DNA from: Rhabdophis nuchalis
Lineage: Eukaryota > Chordata > Lepidosauria > Squamata > Natricidae
Direction: 5' to 3'
Assembly (NCBI GenBank): GCA_039707465.1
Contig: CM077644.1
Span: 143,252,962-143,316,961, forward strand
Length of the DNA: 64,000 nt
The notes under the pieces are model-generated. The model saw nothing but the letters and a program-made list of their open reading frames with translations, was not told the DNA's origin and searched no databases. Of the stretch, positions 33,503-46,292 are shown in pieces; position 1 is the first letter of the stretch, and the number at the start of each line of letters is the position of its first letter. Position numbers and translations under genes: made by a program.

Positions 33503-33768
33503 AATAATTGCAGTTTGCATAGGAATACCCGATGCACCGATCAGCTAGCAGAGTGGCAGAAAGGCTGGTTGTTGACAGCATCACTAAAGCCTGGAGGCGC
33601 TTGGCACTGTGTCTTTTGGGAAAGCAACAGAAGATCCTTCGTGATGGTGGTGCTTTTTTGGTGGCAGTGAATTATTGACCTTTTTAAAAATGCTAGTGGA
33701 CCTTCAAAGCTGCTTGCTGGGCCACATATGGCCCATAGGCTGAGAATGCAGGCTGATTTTGGTTTATT

Positions 33769-34021
33769 GTGTTTCGCCAAAAATAAGACAGGGTCTTACT
33801 TTCTTTTGAACCCCCCCCCCCCCCGAAATAAGTGCTTATTTTCAGGAAGGTCTTATTATTTTTGAGGTGCAGGAGGCGGCTAGCATGGTCACCTCATGGC
33901 TGCTGCTGTGTTACAATATTTTCAGGAAGAGCTTATTTTCAGAAGAGGGCTTATTTTAGTGCATGCACTCAAAAGCCCGATTGGGCTTATTATCTGGGGA
34001 GGTCTTATATTCAGGGAAACA
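33769..34021. mobile_element. DNA-transposon-like element with 'aataagac' ends
   Basis: The left end gtgtttcgccaaaaataagac is matched in inverted form by gtcttatattcagggaaaca on the right. Further internal 'gcttattttcagg' repeats occur. A 14-base C run lies near the left end. No target duplication was found, so the superfamily is open. Confidence 0.55.
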
Positions 34022-34206
34022 GGTTAGTACCCATGGTACATTCCAGTGTGGCTTTTTCAGCCAACCATGAGTGAAGCAAAATGTGGATTAACCCAATGTT
34101 TGATTCATACTTTTATTATGAATATACTACATTTTCCCTTTTTTGCTTTCGTCATTTTATAGCAGGCTTTCTAATCAATTGGCTTTCCTCAGAGATTGGA
34201 CTAGAT

Positions 34207-34305
34207 CACTGTTTCTCAATTTTAGCAACTCTAACCACTTGCTGGTTGGGGAATTCTGGGAGTTGAAGTCCACACATCTTAAGTTGCTGAGATGGGAAAA
34301 CACAG
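34207..34305. mobile_element. Diverged hAT-like palindromic element
   Basis: It begins cactgtttctcaa and contains 'ggggaattctgggagttgaag' 'tccacacatctt', ending near gggaaaacacag. The flanks gactagat and aactaggt agree at 6 of 8. It belongs to the same family as 28905-29021. Confidence 0.6.
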
Positions 34306-34926
34306 AACTAGGTGATTCTTGGGGTCCATTCAGAACTACCATTCTGTGATTTCTATTACACAACCCATGACCCTTTAGGGTTGTTTCAGAGATATTTCCT
34401 TACTAAATTCAGAAATATTGTTTCAGAGATATTTTCTTAACACATTCATTCCTCAAGGCCTTTAACAGTGGTGCAGCTTCTAATGTACTTGAACAGGTCT
34501 TAAAAATTCAGGGATATATTCAGAGATGTATCTGCCTTGAAAGTAACCCATATTGAACTGTACAGCACAGTCAAACATCCAGAGTTACCGACAGGGAATG
34601 TTTTGTGACATTTTATATTACGTTTTATAAAATTTCACAAATTTCAATTCCATAGAAGTCATAGACCCTGGATTTTGAATACATTCTATAAGGTAGCTCA
34701 TTTGAGGTGCCTTGGTTCAAAAAACATTGCCCTATGTATGATGAACCATTCCACCTAGTCAGAGGTTACGAGAACAAAAATGTTAGTAGAATACAGATAG
34801 TTGAATTAGATTTTGTAGATTTCAGAATGGAGAGAGGAGAAAAGTAACTGCACAATAAGGTTCTTTCTTAGTGAGATTCGGTGATATTTTTTCAGCACTT
34901 TGCCTACAAATTTTCATGCCTGGGGC

Positions 34927-35226
34927 CAGGGGTGGATTGCTGCCGGCATTACTGCCGGTTCAGTGCACAAAAAACATGTGTGCATTTGCACCAAAAAAGG
35001 TCTGTGCATACGCAAAACATTAAAAGGGGGGGGAGGATTACATTTCTGTAATGAAAATTGTTCTGCACATGCACAGAACTGAAAATCAAGATGGCACCGC
35101 CGTAGGAGAACTGGTTCGGGATGGGCGGGGTGTCAGCCCTGGGTCACTGCCAGTTCCAGTGACCCAGGCCGCCAAGTTACTACCGGTTCAGCTTACCCGG
35201 TCCGGACCGGTAGGAACCCACCTCTG
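34927..35226. mobile_element. hAT-like nonautonomous element
   Basis: Ends are caggggtggattgctgccgg and ccggtaggaacccacctctg, inverted relatives. The flanks cctggggc and cccgggga agree at 6 of 8. GC-rich in an AT-rich setting. Confidence 0.7.
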
Positions 35227-35239
35227 CCCGGGGATTAGA

Positions 35240-35410
35240 AAATAGCATCATAGGATTGGAAGAAGATCTTGGAAGTCTTCAAGACAGGAGGCCTTATACC
35301 ATCCCTGTCAAATGGTTGTCCAGTCTGTTTATGAAAACCTCCATGATGGAGCACCTACAACTCCAGGAGGCAAGCTATTCCATTGATTAATTGTTCTCAT
35401 TGTGCATCTT
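35240..35410 (-). mobile_element. CR1 LINE 3' fragment
   Basis: It contains 'gattggaagaagatcttgga', 'ggccttataccatccctgtc', 'aaacctccatgatggagcac' and 'ggaggcaagctattccattg' in the reversed CR1 order. Confidence 0.75.
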
Positions 35411-36164
35411 CTTTTCCTTTTTTCCATTACTAATAGATAATTGTAACACCTGGAATCCAGGTCCTCACACAAAGAGATAAGAGTCAAGGAATGTATTCCT
35501 TAGGTTAAAAGCAAGAATGCCAAAGGCAAGGTGTGGGGGTGCCCATGTTAGGGTTAGCTCCCCCTCCTTCGCCCATTGTTGCATTTCCCACTATTTCATC
35601 CTACAACAGCCTCGGTGGTGTTTCCTGCTTCTTCTTCAATCCCGCACATCTTCCTATTGCCTTGTAACCCTTCTGTACTCCGTCCCCTAAATTTTTTCAA
35701 ATTTATTCAGTCATTAAGATTGACGCACTTTATTTATTTATTTGTTTAAGTTGAAGGAGCAGCAAGTCAGAGGTTTGGCTCCCCCAAAATCTCCCCCCCC
35801 CCCTTTAACAGAGTGGCCTTAACAAAGTAGAAGGACTGGTATGACTTTGAAATTGATGAAAGACACAGGAAGCTGTTTCTGTGTCAACTAAAAAAAAATG
35901 AATGAAAACTTGCAGGACGTTTATTGTTAAAATTTATCTTCAGTGTCATATCTCCCCCTGCTGATAGGTTGTGGAACTGCAACAAAAAAAACCCCTACAA
36001 CTGAATAAAAAATAAAATGGCTTCATTCACTTTGATCCCAACCTTGTCCATTTTTAGAGTGTTGCACCTAGCATGCTGTGCAAAGCCCATCCCTGTGGTC
36101 AAACAACAGTGGACATAGGAAGAATATTTCTTCATAGTCTGCTCCATGATGGATCCCTCTAAGG

Positions 36165-36235
36165 CATTCGCTGGCTGGGGAATTCTGGGAGTTGAAGTCC
36201 GGACATCTTCAAGTGGCCAAGGTTGAGAAACACTG
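36165..36235. mobile_element. One-armed hAT-like palindromic element (right arm only)
   Basis: The 71 bases hold only the right arm of the family, from 'gctggctggggaattctggg' to 'ggttgagaaacactg'. Both flanks are ctctaagg (36157-36164 and 36236-36243), an exact 8-base duplication. The left arm is therefore lost precisely or nearly so. Confidence 0.8.
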
Positions 36236-36834
36236 CTCTAAGGGGATTTAACATCTCAAGAATTGCTCTTGTTATCTTAAGAACCTATCTCTCTGTATAT
36301 TTTAATGAGGTAGTTAATTAAGTGGTGCATATCTGTCATTTATTTCATCCTCCTCAATTATGTAAACATTTGCCAAGGACTCCAATCTGAAATCTCCCAT
36401 TCTATGATTGAGACTTAACAACTGCAATTATCTGTGCTCAAGCTAGCATCCTGACTGAGAACGGAAAAGACTACAGAATAGGGCCTGAGGCAGAACTTTC
36501 TGAGAAGGCAAAGCCTTATGCAACTCCTCCAGAGTTGGTTGGGAGTTCTGTGCACATTTCAAACAAATCAGGGGAAACAGCTAAATCTGCTGTAAACACA
36601 ACCTTTCTCTGCTTTTCCTTAAAACGTATAGCTTCTATTTGTACAGGTAAAAGGACTTCTATTTTAGAAGATGTGACTCTTAAACATCCCGTCCTAAAAA
36701 GGGAGTTGCTTTCACAGAGACCAGAGAGATGTTGTTTGCTTGTGAGATATGAAACATTTCTTCCAATTTATTTTTGAAGTTTCTCCAGCCCAACCGATCT
36801 GTTGACTGAGCAAAAACGTCTGATTGCTCTAGCA

Positions 36835-36964
36835 CAAGGGTCTGCAAAGTTGGCTCTTTTAAGACAGGTGGACTTCAACTCCCAGAATTCCCCAGCCAGC
36901 TGGCTGGGGAATTCTGGGAGTTGAAGTCCACCAGTCTTAAAAGAGCCAACTTTGCAGACCCCTG
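36835..36964. mobile_element. Nearly perfect palindromic hAT-like element
   Basis: Each arm is about 65 bases: left caagggtctgcaaagttggc, right gccaactttgcagacccctg, meeting at ccagctgg. The flanks are ctctagca on both sides (36827-36834 and 36965-36972). It shares the centre (ccagaattccccagcc) with the 28905 family but has different termini. Confidence 0.9.
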
Positions 36965-38099
36965 CTCTAGCAAATTGTCTTCAAAAGATTAGTGTAGATG
37001 CAGATTTATGACAGACATTTGCTGCTGGCTTAAACCAGCAGAGAAGAGAAACAGTAGAATGAATTGATTTTCCTGTCTGGCTAACACTTTTTCTTACCTG
37101 ACCACGTATAGTATTTTATTATTGGCAACTACCAGAATAACCCAAAAAGTGCCTACAAAGCAAAATTACCAAAATCCTCCATATCAGTTTCAATGTGATA
37201 CAAAATCTATCTGAAAACAACGTAGAAGCCAAAACTAGATGCTACTAAAACCAGGCTGTGTGCTTTCCTTGTGGCCAGCCATAGCTGATTCTCTATGCTG
37301 TTTTGTCGTCTCTTGTAAGGACACTAATTGTTCCTGAGCAACCAGCTCAGAGCCGTCCGATGATGCTTCCTTCTTTCCAGAATTCTAATGTTAAGGAGCT
37401 TAAATCCTCTGCTTCCCAACAGCAAAACAGGCTTTGCTTTGTGTTCTTGTTTACCTGATGCAGAGAATGGATTCTTAAGAGATAGGCCCCGTAACGTTTA
37501 TGGCCCAGTGCACTTTCAGTTCAGAGTTGTGGGATATGAGAGAAGGCTACCCATCTTCCTGATATGATGTTGCTTTTCTCCCATTTGTGCTAAATTCCAC
37601 AGTTGCATATTTTTGCGACTAACCAGTTTAAAAAAAAGCTTTAAATAAACAAATTATAGTTCATGTGTATCTTGTTGGTCAGAATGAATTTTGGCCTGCT
37701 TCTTTGCAAATTCCTTAGAGTGACATGCACTGGTCTTGCACCCCTCTTTTCTGATTCATAATCTGAATGGCCTCCTTTTCTTATTCCATCAAAACAAAGC
37801 TAAATTTGTTGTTACTTAATTAAAAGGAAAAGTGGAATGTAAATGTAACAATACTATATATTGTCATTTAAATGCATTGATGTGATTTATTAAACTAAAG
37901 ACTCTTTTATTTAAAGTTCCCTTTTAAACCCAAGATGGGTATTTGGTACCATTCCTTGAGATATGCGGGGAAGAGGGTGGAGAAAAGCACTGACCTTCAG
38001 AGGTCATTAAAAGCCTGAATTAGGTTTCATTCCATTACCTTGATCTTTGGTTTCAGGTGTTGGTTGAGAAACATAGGATTATCTTTTATGAACTGCTTT

Positions 38100-38772
38100 A
38101 TAAAAATTTCTCATTTAATGACCATTCATTCAGTGATCATTCATGTTTACAACAGCACTGAACAAAGGACTTGTCATGGCTAGAATGGTCATGTGAACAA
38201 AACCAAGGCCCATGCGCATTTACGACTGCCACCGCCCTTCCCCAGCTGATCTTTGTTAGCTTTGGGTTCACCACCTTGGCCTCATATGAGGGAGGTGCCT
38301 TGGAAATGTCCTGCAAGCTCACAGGTGGGTACCACCATGCTATATGCCACTACCACCTGAGGTTTTTTGGGGGGAGCCATCTGGGACTTCTTTTCATGAA
38401 AGGGGGCTCTACATGGCATGTTAAAAAAAGGCCCTAGTGCCACTATTGCAAAAGAAGGACCCGACCAATAGTAGCATGCATGGGGCAGGGGTAGTTGACT
38501 GTAGTGAGCAGCCAGAAGGGTAGAGATAGCCAGCAAGATAGATGGGGGAAATTTAAATGGAGGCAATCCCTTATATCTTCCAAGAATGGGTTTCTATTTG
38601 GATGGGTCTTCGCCTAAAGACCATATGTCATTCTCTCAACAACAGCAAGTGGGATTGCCAGAATTACATCAATAAGTGGACAGTGTGGGATATTTCACTT
38701 AAGAATCATATCATTTAGTGATAGTGTTGCTGGTCCCAATTAGGGTCCTTTAAGTGAGGATTACCTGAATAG
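38100..38772. mobile_element. Possible larger mariner-like derivative
   Basis: One end reads 'tcatttaatgaccattcatt' 'cagtgatcattc' and the other 'gtcctttaagtgaggattacctg', echoing the ends of the 60727-61127 family. The interior is different. The class is tentative. Confidence 0.4.
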
Positions 38773-39589
38773 GAACAAAGATCATTGACTCATGTAAAGC
38801 AGGGATGGCATCAACCACACAAATGCAGATTAGTTATTCCTGAAAATCCTTTTATTGTATATGGGAAAAATACTTTTGTTTCAGCTTATTTTGTTTGTTT
38901 GATTTGGTTGTAATACATTATCATTCCATGCAGCCATTTGGATAACAAGACAGTAACATACCTGATTACCTCTTACTACTGTTGCCTACAACTTACAAGT
39001 TCAACTAACTTGGGTCACATTGAGTTGGAAGCAACTTAACACTGAATGAAAACTGAAGAATAATAGCAACAAAGAAATAATAAACTCACCTGCAGAATAA
39101 ATCTTTTAAAAATCACTTATACTTGCAAGCACTCGTGTGTGTTTTGTAGTAAATGTTATTCATTAATTTTACATTCTGTTAAGAAGTATTAACAATTGAT
39201 AGAGTTTTTTTCTTTTTGATTATCAATGAAAGCATTAAAAGCTTGGTTGTCAGTCTGAAAAGTATTGCCGTAACCTCTTATGCTCATCATTGGAATTCTA
39301 AAAAAACTACCATAAGGATAAGATTAAAAATCTACATTTTTCCCCAAGAGGAACAAATATAAACTCATAAAGCATGAAGACATCAGATGTCTGTAATCTG
39401 ACTCTATACACGTTCTTTTAGCTTTGGTGACTATTGGAATATATTATTATTATTGGTGCCCTGAAGTAGTGTTGAGTGGTGCTAAAATGATTCTATTTAA
39501 ATTATACTGCATGTGTGAGAAACCAAAACAGTAACCCCAGTTTTTCTCTAATATGCTGCCTTTGCCTTCTATAAGAAAGAAGAGTCAGA

Positions 39590-39770
39590 AAGTTGTAGTG
39601 GCTAAGTTGTTATACTAGCACTAGGACGAACCAGGTTGAAGTCCCTCTCAGCCTTGTTGATCCACAGATCACCTAGCTTATAACTGTCCATCTGTGTTTT
39701 TTCTGAATACCACCAAATTGCATCTTGTTGCAAAGGCCCAATGTTAAACCTGTCATGATACTTTTGAACC
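39590..39770 (+). mobile_element. Possible tRNA-derived SINE, diverged
   Basis: 'gttgtagtggctaagttgtt' and 'ccaggttgaagtccctctcagcc' resemble a tRNA-type head and B box, followed by 'gatcacctagcttataactg'. Too diverged for a firm call. Confidence 0.4.
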
Positions 39771-40099
39771 CTGAGCTTATCTTCTTAGGTGTTAGCATTC
39801 CCCGTGTTTGGGTCGTTTGCAAATCTGATCATATCCCTTCTTCCCCATCATCTAAGATTTATGAAAACCATTGAAGAGCACTGCATCCTACACAGAAACA
39901 CAAAGTGGCGAAAAAAATGGTTCCCACCTGACTAGATAAAATAGACAAATCTGGTCTGGGATTTCAAGGGTCTCCATGTCATGTTCCTAAGTGTGATGTT
40001 CAGCAGACTACCTTGGGTTTTATCGTTATGCAAAGTCTGTAGGTGATATAGCAAGAATTTGGTATACACACATTGCTAGGAATAATCCTAAGTGTTTTC

Positions 40100-40610
40100 G
40101 TACTTTATTTACTTATTTTATTTCAATAGCTGCTCATCTCAACAAGTAATTATGGGCAGCGTACATCATAAAACATAAAAAACAGCTAAAAACAAAATAT
40201 ACGGCATCAAGTAAAACTGTTACTATGGATGTTAATACAGCCGGGAAATGGACCCTTAACTTACTCAGGGCCAAGGTTGGGCATACAACCAAGTCTTCAC
40301 AGACGTGTAAAAGGTCAGGATGGCCAGGATTATGCTGATATTTGAAGACAGAATATTCCAGAAGGCAAGGGCTATGGCAGAGAAGGAATGTATCTTGGTT
40401 CTTGCCAGTCAATATTCCTTGCCTGATGGGACCACAGCATGCCCAATCTGCCTGATTGAATTGAATGGGCAGAAATACCTAGGAGAAGATAGTCTGTGAG
40501 GTAACCCAGACCCCATTCAAGAAGGGCTCAAAATATGATAACTAGCACCTTGTATTATACCTGAAACATACTGGCAATCAATGCAGCTGACAAAGCAGTG
40601 ATGTTACTTA
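40100..40610 (-). repeat. Old dispersed repeat, unclassified
   Basis: Phrases such as 'aagtcttcacagacgtgtaa', 'gaatattccagaaggcaagg', 'gataactagcaccttgtatt' and 'ggcaatcaatgcagctgac' resemble a repeat seen widely in reptile DNA. I cannot assign its class with confidence. Confidence 0.4.
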
Positions 40611-43600
40611 TATTAAATACCTCACGTGCTTTACTACCTGTACAGTCACATTCTGCCCTGGTTGAAGCTTTAATTTTTGTTACCTATGAGTCTCCAATTA
40701 CTGCTACTGGTTTTAATAACATCTGACTATTTTAGGCAGGTTTAATTCTTTGTGATTAGAACGAATTAGGACAGAATTGTCTAGTGTGCATTTCCTTGGC
40801 TTCAAAGACATGCAAGTCTGCTTCTACAAATACAGTAATGGTACTATTTGAGACCTGAGACGTTCTCCCAGCAGATCTTTCAAACTTTTCTAAATCCAGC
40901 TTCATGTGACGTGAGAGCTAAAGCAGAGGAGGACAAATCTGACTCCCTGTAGACTTCTTCAGGATATGTCTTCCATAAGCCCTTGACCTGGAAACAGAAA
41001 CTGGCACTGTAATAACTATCACCGATATTAGGAACAAGCTATCCTTACAATAGTTTATTGATTTCTCTTTGTTTACATACACAGAGCTAAATAAATCATC
41101 ATCCTTGCCAGTAAGTAGCAAGTTGATAGCTACCAAAATAATTAATGCTACTATTTAACATAACCCATCTTTACCAAGGTTAATAATTTACTATTTTTTA
41201 TCTTGACCTTTGTCACTGTGATTGCATTTAACAAGGGCACACTACTATCCCAGGTTAAACTTGTTACCAAAGATAGTGTGGATAAAATATTATTTCATCA
41301 AAACTAGGACATTATTTTGCTGACTCCAAAGGCGGAGGTTTTGAGACAGGTATTGAGAGGTTTTAGATCAACCAGAGACACCAATAATTTAAAAAACTTT
41401 TCAACCACTGGTTTTGTTGATCTGTTTATTTCAACGCTTTGTAACACTATTTAATAGTTCTATGTGTTTTCCCTAAAACTGAAGACAACCCAGTCTCATA
41501 GATGAGTCGACTACAACTCAATTCAATCCAAGATTATAGTTCAAAATATTTAGAGGGTACTAGGTACTGTATTGTTCTCACATATATTACACCATAATCT
41601 TTAGAGCAACCAAATAAGGTGCAATATGATTTTTGATATTATAGCAGTATGCCTGAGAAGAGAATAACTGAATAAACAGAGTTGTTGCTAATATGTGATT
41701 TCACTTTTAGTTATCTCTGTAAGCATTTTTATCCTCCCTAACACTTATGCTAATTTGCTGTTCTCATATGGATCACACTAGTTCTGTTTTGTATTCAGTT
41801 TGAGGAATTAACCTTATTTTTGGATATAGCTGTTCTACTCTATAGTACTAAATACCACTTTGTGTTGAAGGAGTGAATGGAAAAGAACAATGTGAACAAT
41901 GCAGTCAGAACCATTTTGATTCTATCATTTGAAGACCTCTGAATTGGCAAATTATACGTTAATTGTGACTAAAGTTTCATGATATGAGCTACTCCAGCCT
42001 TGACTTTTTGTCCTACGTCTGATAAATGGTTGTATAATTTGGACTTTATTACTGATAAGTTTGAAGCAGCAAAGTGAAGGAATCACTTTGATATATCTAT
42101 TTGACTTGGAGGAAATCTCTATTTAAATGTAAACCATTGTGTAAGCTTCACCAAGAATTCTCTCTATTTTGGTCTAGAAATGTCAGGCTGGAATCTGATA
42201 AATTTTCTTTAAGAAATGAGCAACAGTGCCCATTTTTTCCAAGATATTTCTTAGTGATATAGAGGTAATATACTTCCTGTTTTATTTTATTTTTTAAATA
42301 CAGGAACCTGTGAAGTCCCTTTGTGTGAGAAGGACAATGCAGGTTTCCCCCACCCCATCCCCCTTCTACACTGAGTCTACATACTGGTGGCCCATTTTAC
42401 TAACAGGAGGTACTATTGTATTTTTACAGTGAAGTCTCTGGATAATGACAATCAAAACAATTCCCTTACACTGTTTTGCCAGGTGACCAGTGGATAAAGA
42501 TATGAAGGCATGTGGGTTATGGGATCCAGAATGCCAAGAAAGCTTAAAAGCGGATGAGGAGGAAGCATGAGCAGCATTTTTTTTAATTTATATTTTGGTT
42601 ACCCCAGCAGCTCGTTTATGCAAAATGGAACTTTTATAAAACAGCAACACATAAAGAGTAACATTTAGAGTATTAAATTTGTTGGCAATTCGTTGTTTTC
42701 ATTTATGAAGACTCAATATGTTTGTGAAAATTTCCCCTGGTAAAAGTGTGCTCCTAGGCTGAAAAATGTGTCCAGGTGCTTCTCACCTGGAATAAGGATC
42801 AAATTGCAGGACAAATACACGAAGGAAGAGGGAAGGGGGAGGGGGAGAGAAAGGGGAAGCCTGAGCATCTCAAATATGCATAAAATTGAGATCTTCAAAT
42901 AGAGGCAAGAAGATGGAAGAAAAAAGGCAACGTATGAACTGGTGTATAGACATAGTGGAAGCAAGGATGACTTGCAAGATTAAGATCATTGAAAGTTATT
43001 GAAACTATTGTGGATATAAACTAGATTAAAATACATTTCTCTACTTATTTGTCTCACCACCTGGCATAAATGCCACAAGTTAATGCCTTAATGCCACACG
43101 GGAAATTGAAGGACATTGTCTAAAACAGGTTTACCCAAAGTGCTCAATATTGACTCCCAAGGATAAATGGGGCTATTGTTTCTACGCTGATTTTTCTCCA
43201 TAGTATTTAATAATTATTTTCATATTAATAAATGTTTTTGGTTCGATGAACAATATGAAACTTCATGAAGGCATCAATAAGCTAATGAGTTTGGGAATTG
43301 CTTCTCTAAAATAAAATACAGGAGTTCAAAGTGATAATATTAATTACAAATTTAAATGGATATATATTTATAAAGCATTTACAAAGTTTTCAGAAAGATG
43401 GCCAATTATGTTTTCATTAGATTCCCCCCCCTTAACTGGATGCTAGCATGATAACCTAAAATATTTAATATTCATATTACTAAAATATTGTTTAAGGTGT
43501 TTATTTTTTGTAGTAAGGGGGAAAAAGTAAGAATAGCTTAAATGGTCTGAGATGTAAGCTGTAATTTTTTAAGTGGGCTTATCTCAGTGGTAACAGTTAA

Positions 43601-44954
43601 CTGAACAAATTGACATTTTAAGAGGGGAATGGACTTTAAAAAAATCAATCTTTAAAATGAAACAGGAAAGGACTGGATGGTGTGGTAAACAGGGATGAAA
43701 ATCAAGACATCGGATCCATAAACAATTTATATTTGCCTATATACGTTGAAAAAACATTACTTAATATAATGACATGTTCAAGGGATTAAATATGATTTCA
43801 AACAGCTTTAGGATTTAAAAGCAAATGCCCTTCAGAAATGAGTTTGTGTGCAACCAGCTGAATATTCTACAGTCATTAGAAGGAGGCTTACTTGCTTAAT
43901 AATTTGGGGGAAATGCCATTCTTGCACACTCACACTGTTGCTGTATGTTTCAGCTTTCTTCGGTTCAGATGAATGCCCAGTTCACGACAGCTTTCCTGGC
44001 ACAAGATAGGAAGCTCTATTCTCAAGATGAAGCTAATCCCAGGTTGCAATTCTGAACTAACTTCTTGCGAGTTTTCCAGTAGAATTTCTGGGCAGGGCCT
44101 CAAATAAAAAATGAAACACCCATCTCTTCAGCTGCAAAGCCACCTTGAATAAATAGCTCAGCTGGTGCATGCCAGTTTCAAACATCCAGATACTTCACAG
44201 AGGAAGTGGAGGAGGTAAAGGAGAAGTAAAACTCCAGATATTAAAAAAATAATAATAATAATAATGGGCAGACGGTTAAAAGAGAAGTAAAACATGGAAG
44301 ATCCTAATTCCAACCACCCCAGTCCCCAACAAGTGCTATATTCCATTTAGCAAGAGTGCTGAGTTAGTTAGGGAGGCATGATCAGGCGAGCAATGGGGAG
44401 GGAGATGTTTAAAACAATCATAAAATGACAGGCCTGGAAGGCACCATGGAGATTGTAGGAAGAAAAATCTGTTTTATTTGGTTTTCAGAAATTTCAGTGA
44501 CAGCAGCAATATTTCTGGGGTGGCTAACCAAATGGCTGAGTGAGTGGACGAATCTTTACAGGATGATTGAGATGCTCCAGGAGGTTGTGCAATGTTCTGA
44601 GCCTTCTGTCTTTTTGCGATTATAATGGTGGTGGATAAATCCTATTATGTCCTAAAGGTTATGTCCTGTTCTTAGACCTGGGTGGGGAAATGTAGATTTT
44701 AGGATAGATTTCTTTTTTTATCTAACTTTAATCCCTTCTGAGGGAGCTTGTTTATGAATAGGCTGGCCTAGATTTCTTAATAGGCACAAAATATCCATCT
44801 CCAAAGACTTGAGGCATCTGCTGGAGGCTGTTTCTTAAAGCAGGAAAACTTTCTGCTTTTAAGAGCATGTTTCTTTATTTGTCCTTCAGGGAAATATTTT
44901 ATCCTGCCTCTTTTAATATTAAGAATAAATAATATTTTAATCTGGGGAGGGTGT

Positions 44955-45015
44955 GTGTTGTCTTCCTACAAGATCTTCTAATCTAGTCCAACCCTCTGCC
45001 CAGAGCAGGAATGTA
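44955..45015 (-). mobile_element. Short CR1 3' remnant
   Basis: 'agatcttctaatctagtccaaccctctgcccagagcagg' is the reversed CR1 tail; nothing else of the element is recognisable. Confidence 0.5.
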
Positions 45016-45439
45016 CCTATATGACTCAGCCCAGATTTGGAGATGATGATAATGGTAGAGTTTCCATTCAATGGAGGTATACAAAGTCCTCCATTTAGAA
45101 TATGTAAAAGTTTATTAATGTTTTAAGCAGCATCCAAGCCTGTTTTGTATTTAATTGAAATTCCTCCACAGTCCTGAGACAGCACATTAAAGAAATGGCT
45201 AGTTCTTAGGGCTAGGAAAGTCATAACCCAGGCCCAGGGAAAATTCAGAACACGAAATGGGCAACCTAACAGTGGCAGATTGGGATTGCACGGATTACGC
45301 TTGTCTTCCTCTCCATAATTAACCAACCCAGGAATACTGAATCAATAACCTTGTCCATGATTAGATAAGAAGCAAAGTGCAGCCTTGGATGGGAGACCCC
45401 AAACAAACTCTGGGCGTTGTTTTATTTTTAACAAGCTTT

Positions 45440-46292
45440 GCAAAACAGACAACGGCGAAGCATTGACATAGCGGGGCAGAAACCGCACAGCGATGCCCAG
45501 AAAGTCAACAGGAAAGCCCTGTGGAGAACTGACTTCGGAAACTGCAATATGTTCTGCGTGGCTCTTATTTCTAAGTCGCGCGCGTGTGTGAACGTCTGTC
45601 ATTTCTCAGCTGCGAAATTGTGTGGTTTTTTTAAAAATGTATTTCTGAAAGCGTCTGCCCACACCAAGCGCCTTTTCTGGAAGAAGCCCGCTTTCCTCGC
45701 AAAGGGGTCAAGGTCTCCCCAACCTGCCTTCCCTCCCTCCCTCGGCCGCAATGCCCTGGTCCTCCCCGTCAGAGCGTCTCGCTCGCGCACAAAAGAGGAG
45801 GGGAAAGGGCGAGGAAGCGGCCTTTGGTTTCTTTCTCCTCTGGCTCCGCCCGCCCGCTCGTTTTCCTTCTCACTCCCAGCTCGCTCGCTGTGCGTGTGTG
45901 TGTGTGTGTTCTGCAGTGACTTCGCAAGCGTGCGCCCTGCCTATCGAGCGCGCTTGCTGCAAGCGGGCGGATCTTTCCTATTTAGAACGGCCTGTCTTTT
46001 TTTTTTTTTTTAAGCGGATGGGAGATTAAAAAAAAAAAAATCTTCCCTGATTTTTCTCCCCCTTTTAAACTGGCGTCTTGCGATGCTTTGCGGACGAAGC
46101 TGCGCCTCCAGACGCGGTATAATGAATGAACGGGATTCTTTGATCGCCCAGCGACACCTGTAAGGGGAGAGAAAGCGTAGGCGGAGGTGTGGTGCAGACG
46201 GGATCATCTGAGATCTTTGCTGCAGAAACACCAAGACTGGTACCAGACGGGCACCCAACATAAAACATTAAAAAAAAAAATATCCAGCCTGC
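45440..46292 (+). promoter_or_regulatory. CORO2A: CpG-rich promoter and 5' untranslated region of CORO2A
   Basis: GC content and CpG density are high in about 45550-46260, in contrast to the AT-rich flanks. Overlapping GC boxes occur at about 45846-45857 (ccgcccgcccgc). A GT repeat lies at about 45893-45910 and A/T runs near 45998-46040. The transcription start is not defined. The region leads directly into the short coding exon at 46293. Confidence 0.7.

Larger units (their letters stand above)
33136..45430. other. Intergenic region between TBC1D2 and the CORO2A promoter
   Basis: It holds the TBC1D2 3' untranslated region, whose end is undetermined, and the repeats listed separately. I saw no further exons or RNA genes; the stretch 41200-44100 in particular is AT-rich without recognisable features. 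Confidence 0.5.

Noticed and set aside
45438..46013. Open frame of 191 codons in the CpG island
   Set aside because: GC-rich promoter DNA has few stops by chance; the peptide has no recognisable domain and does not join the MTVTK exon.
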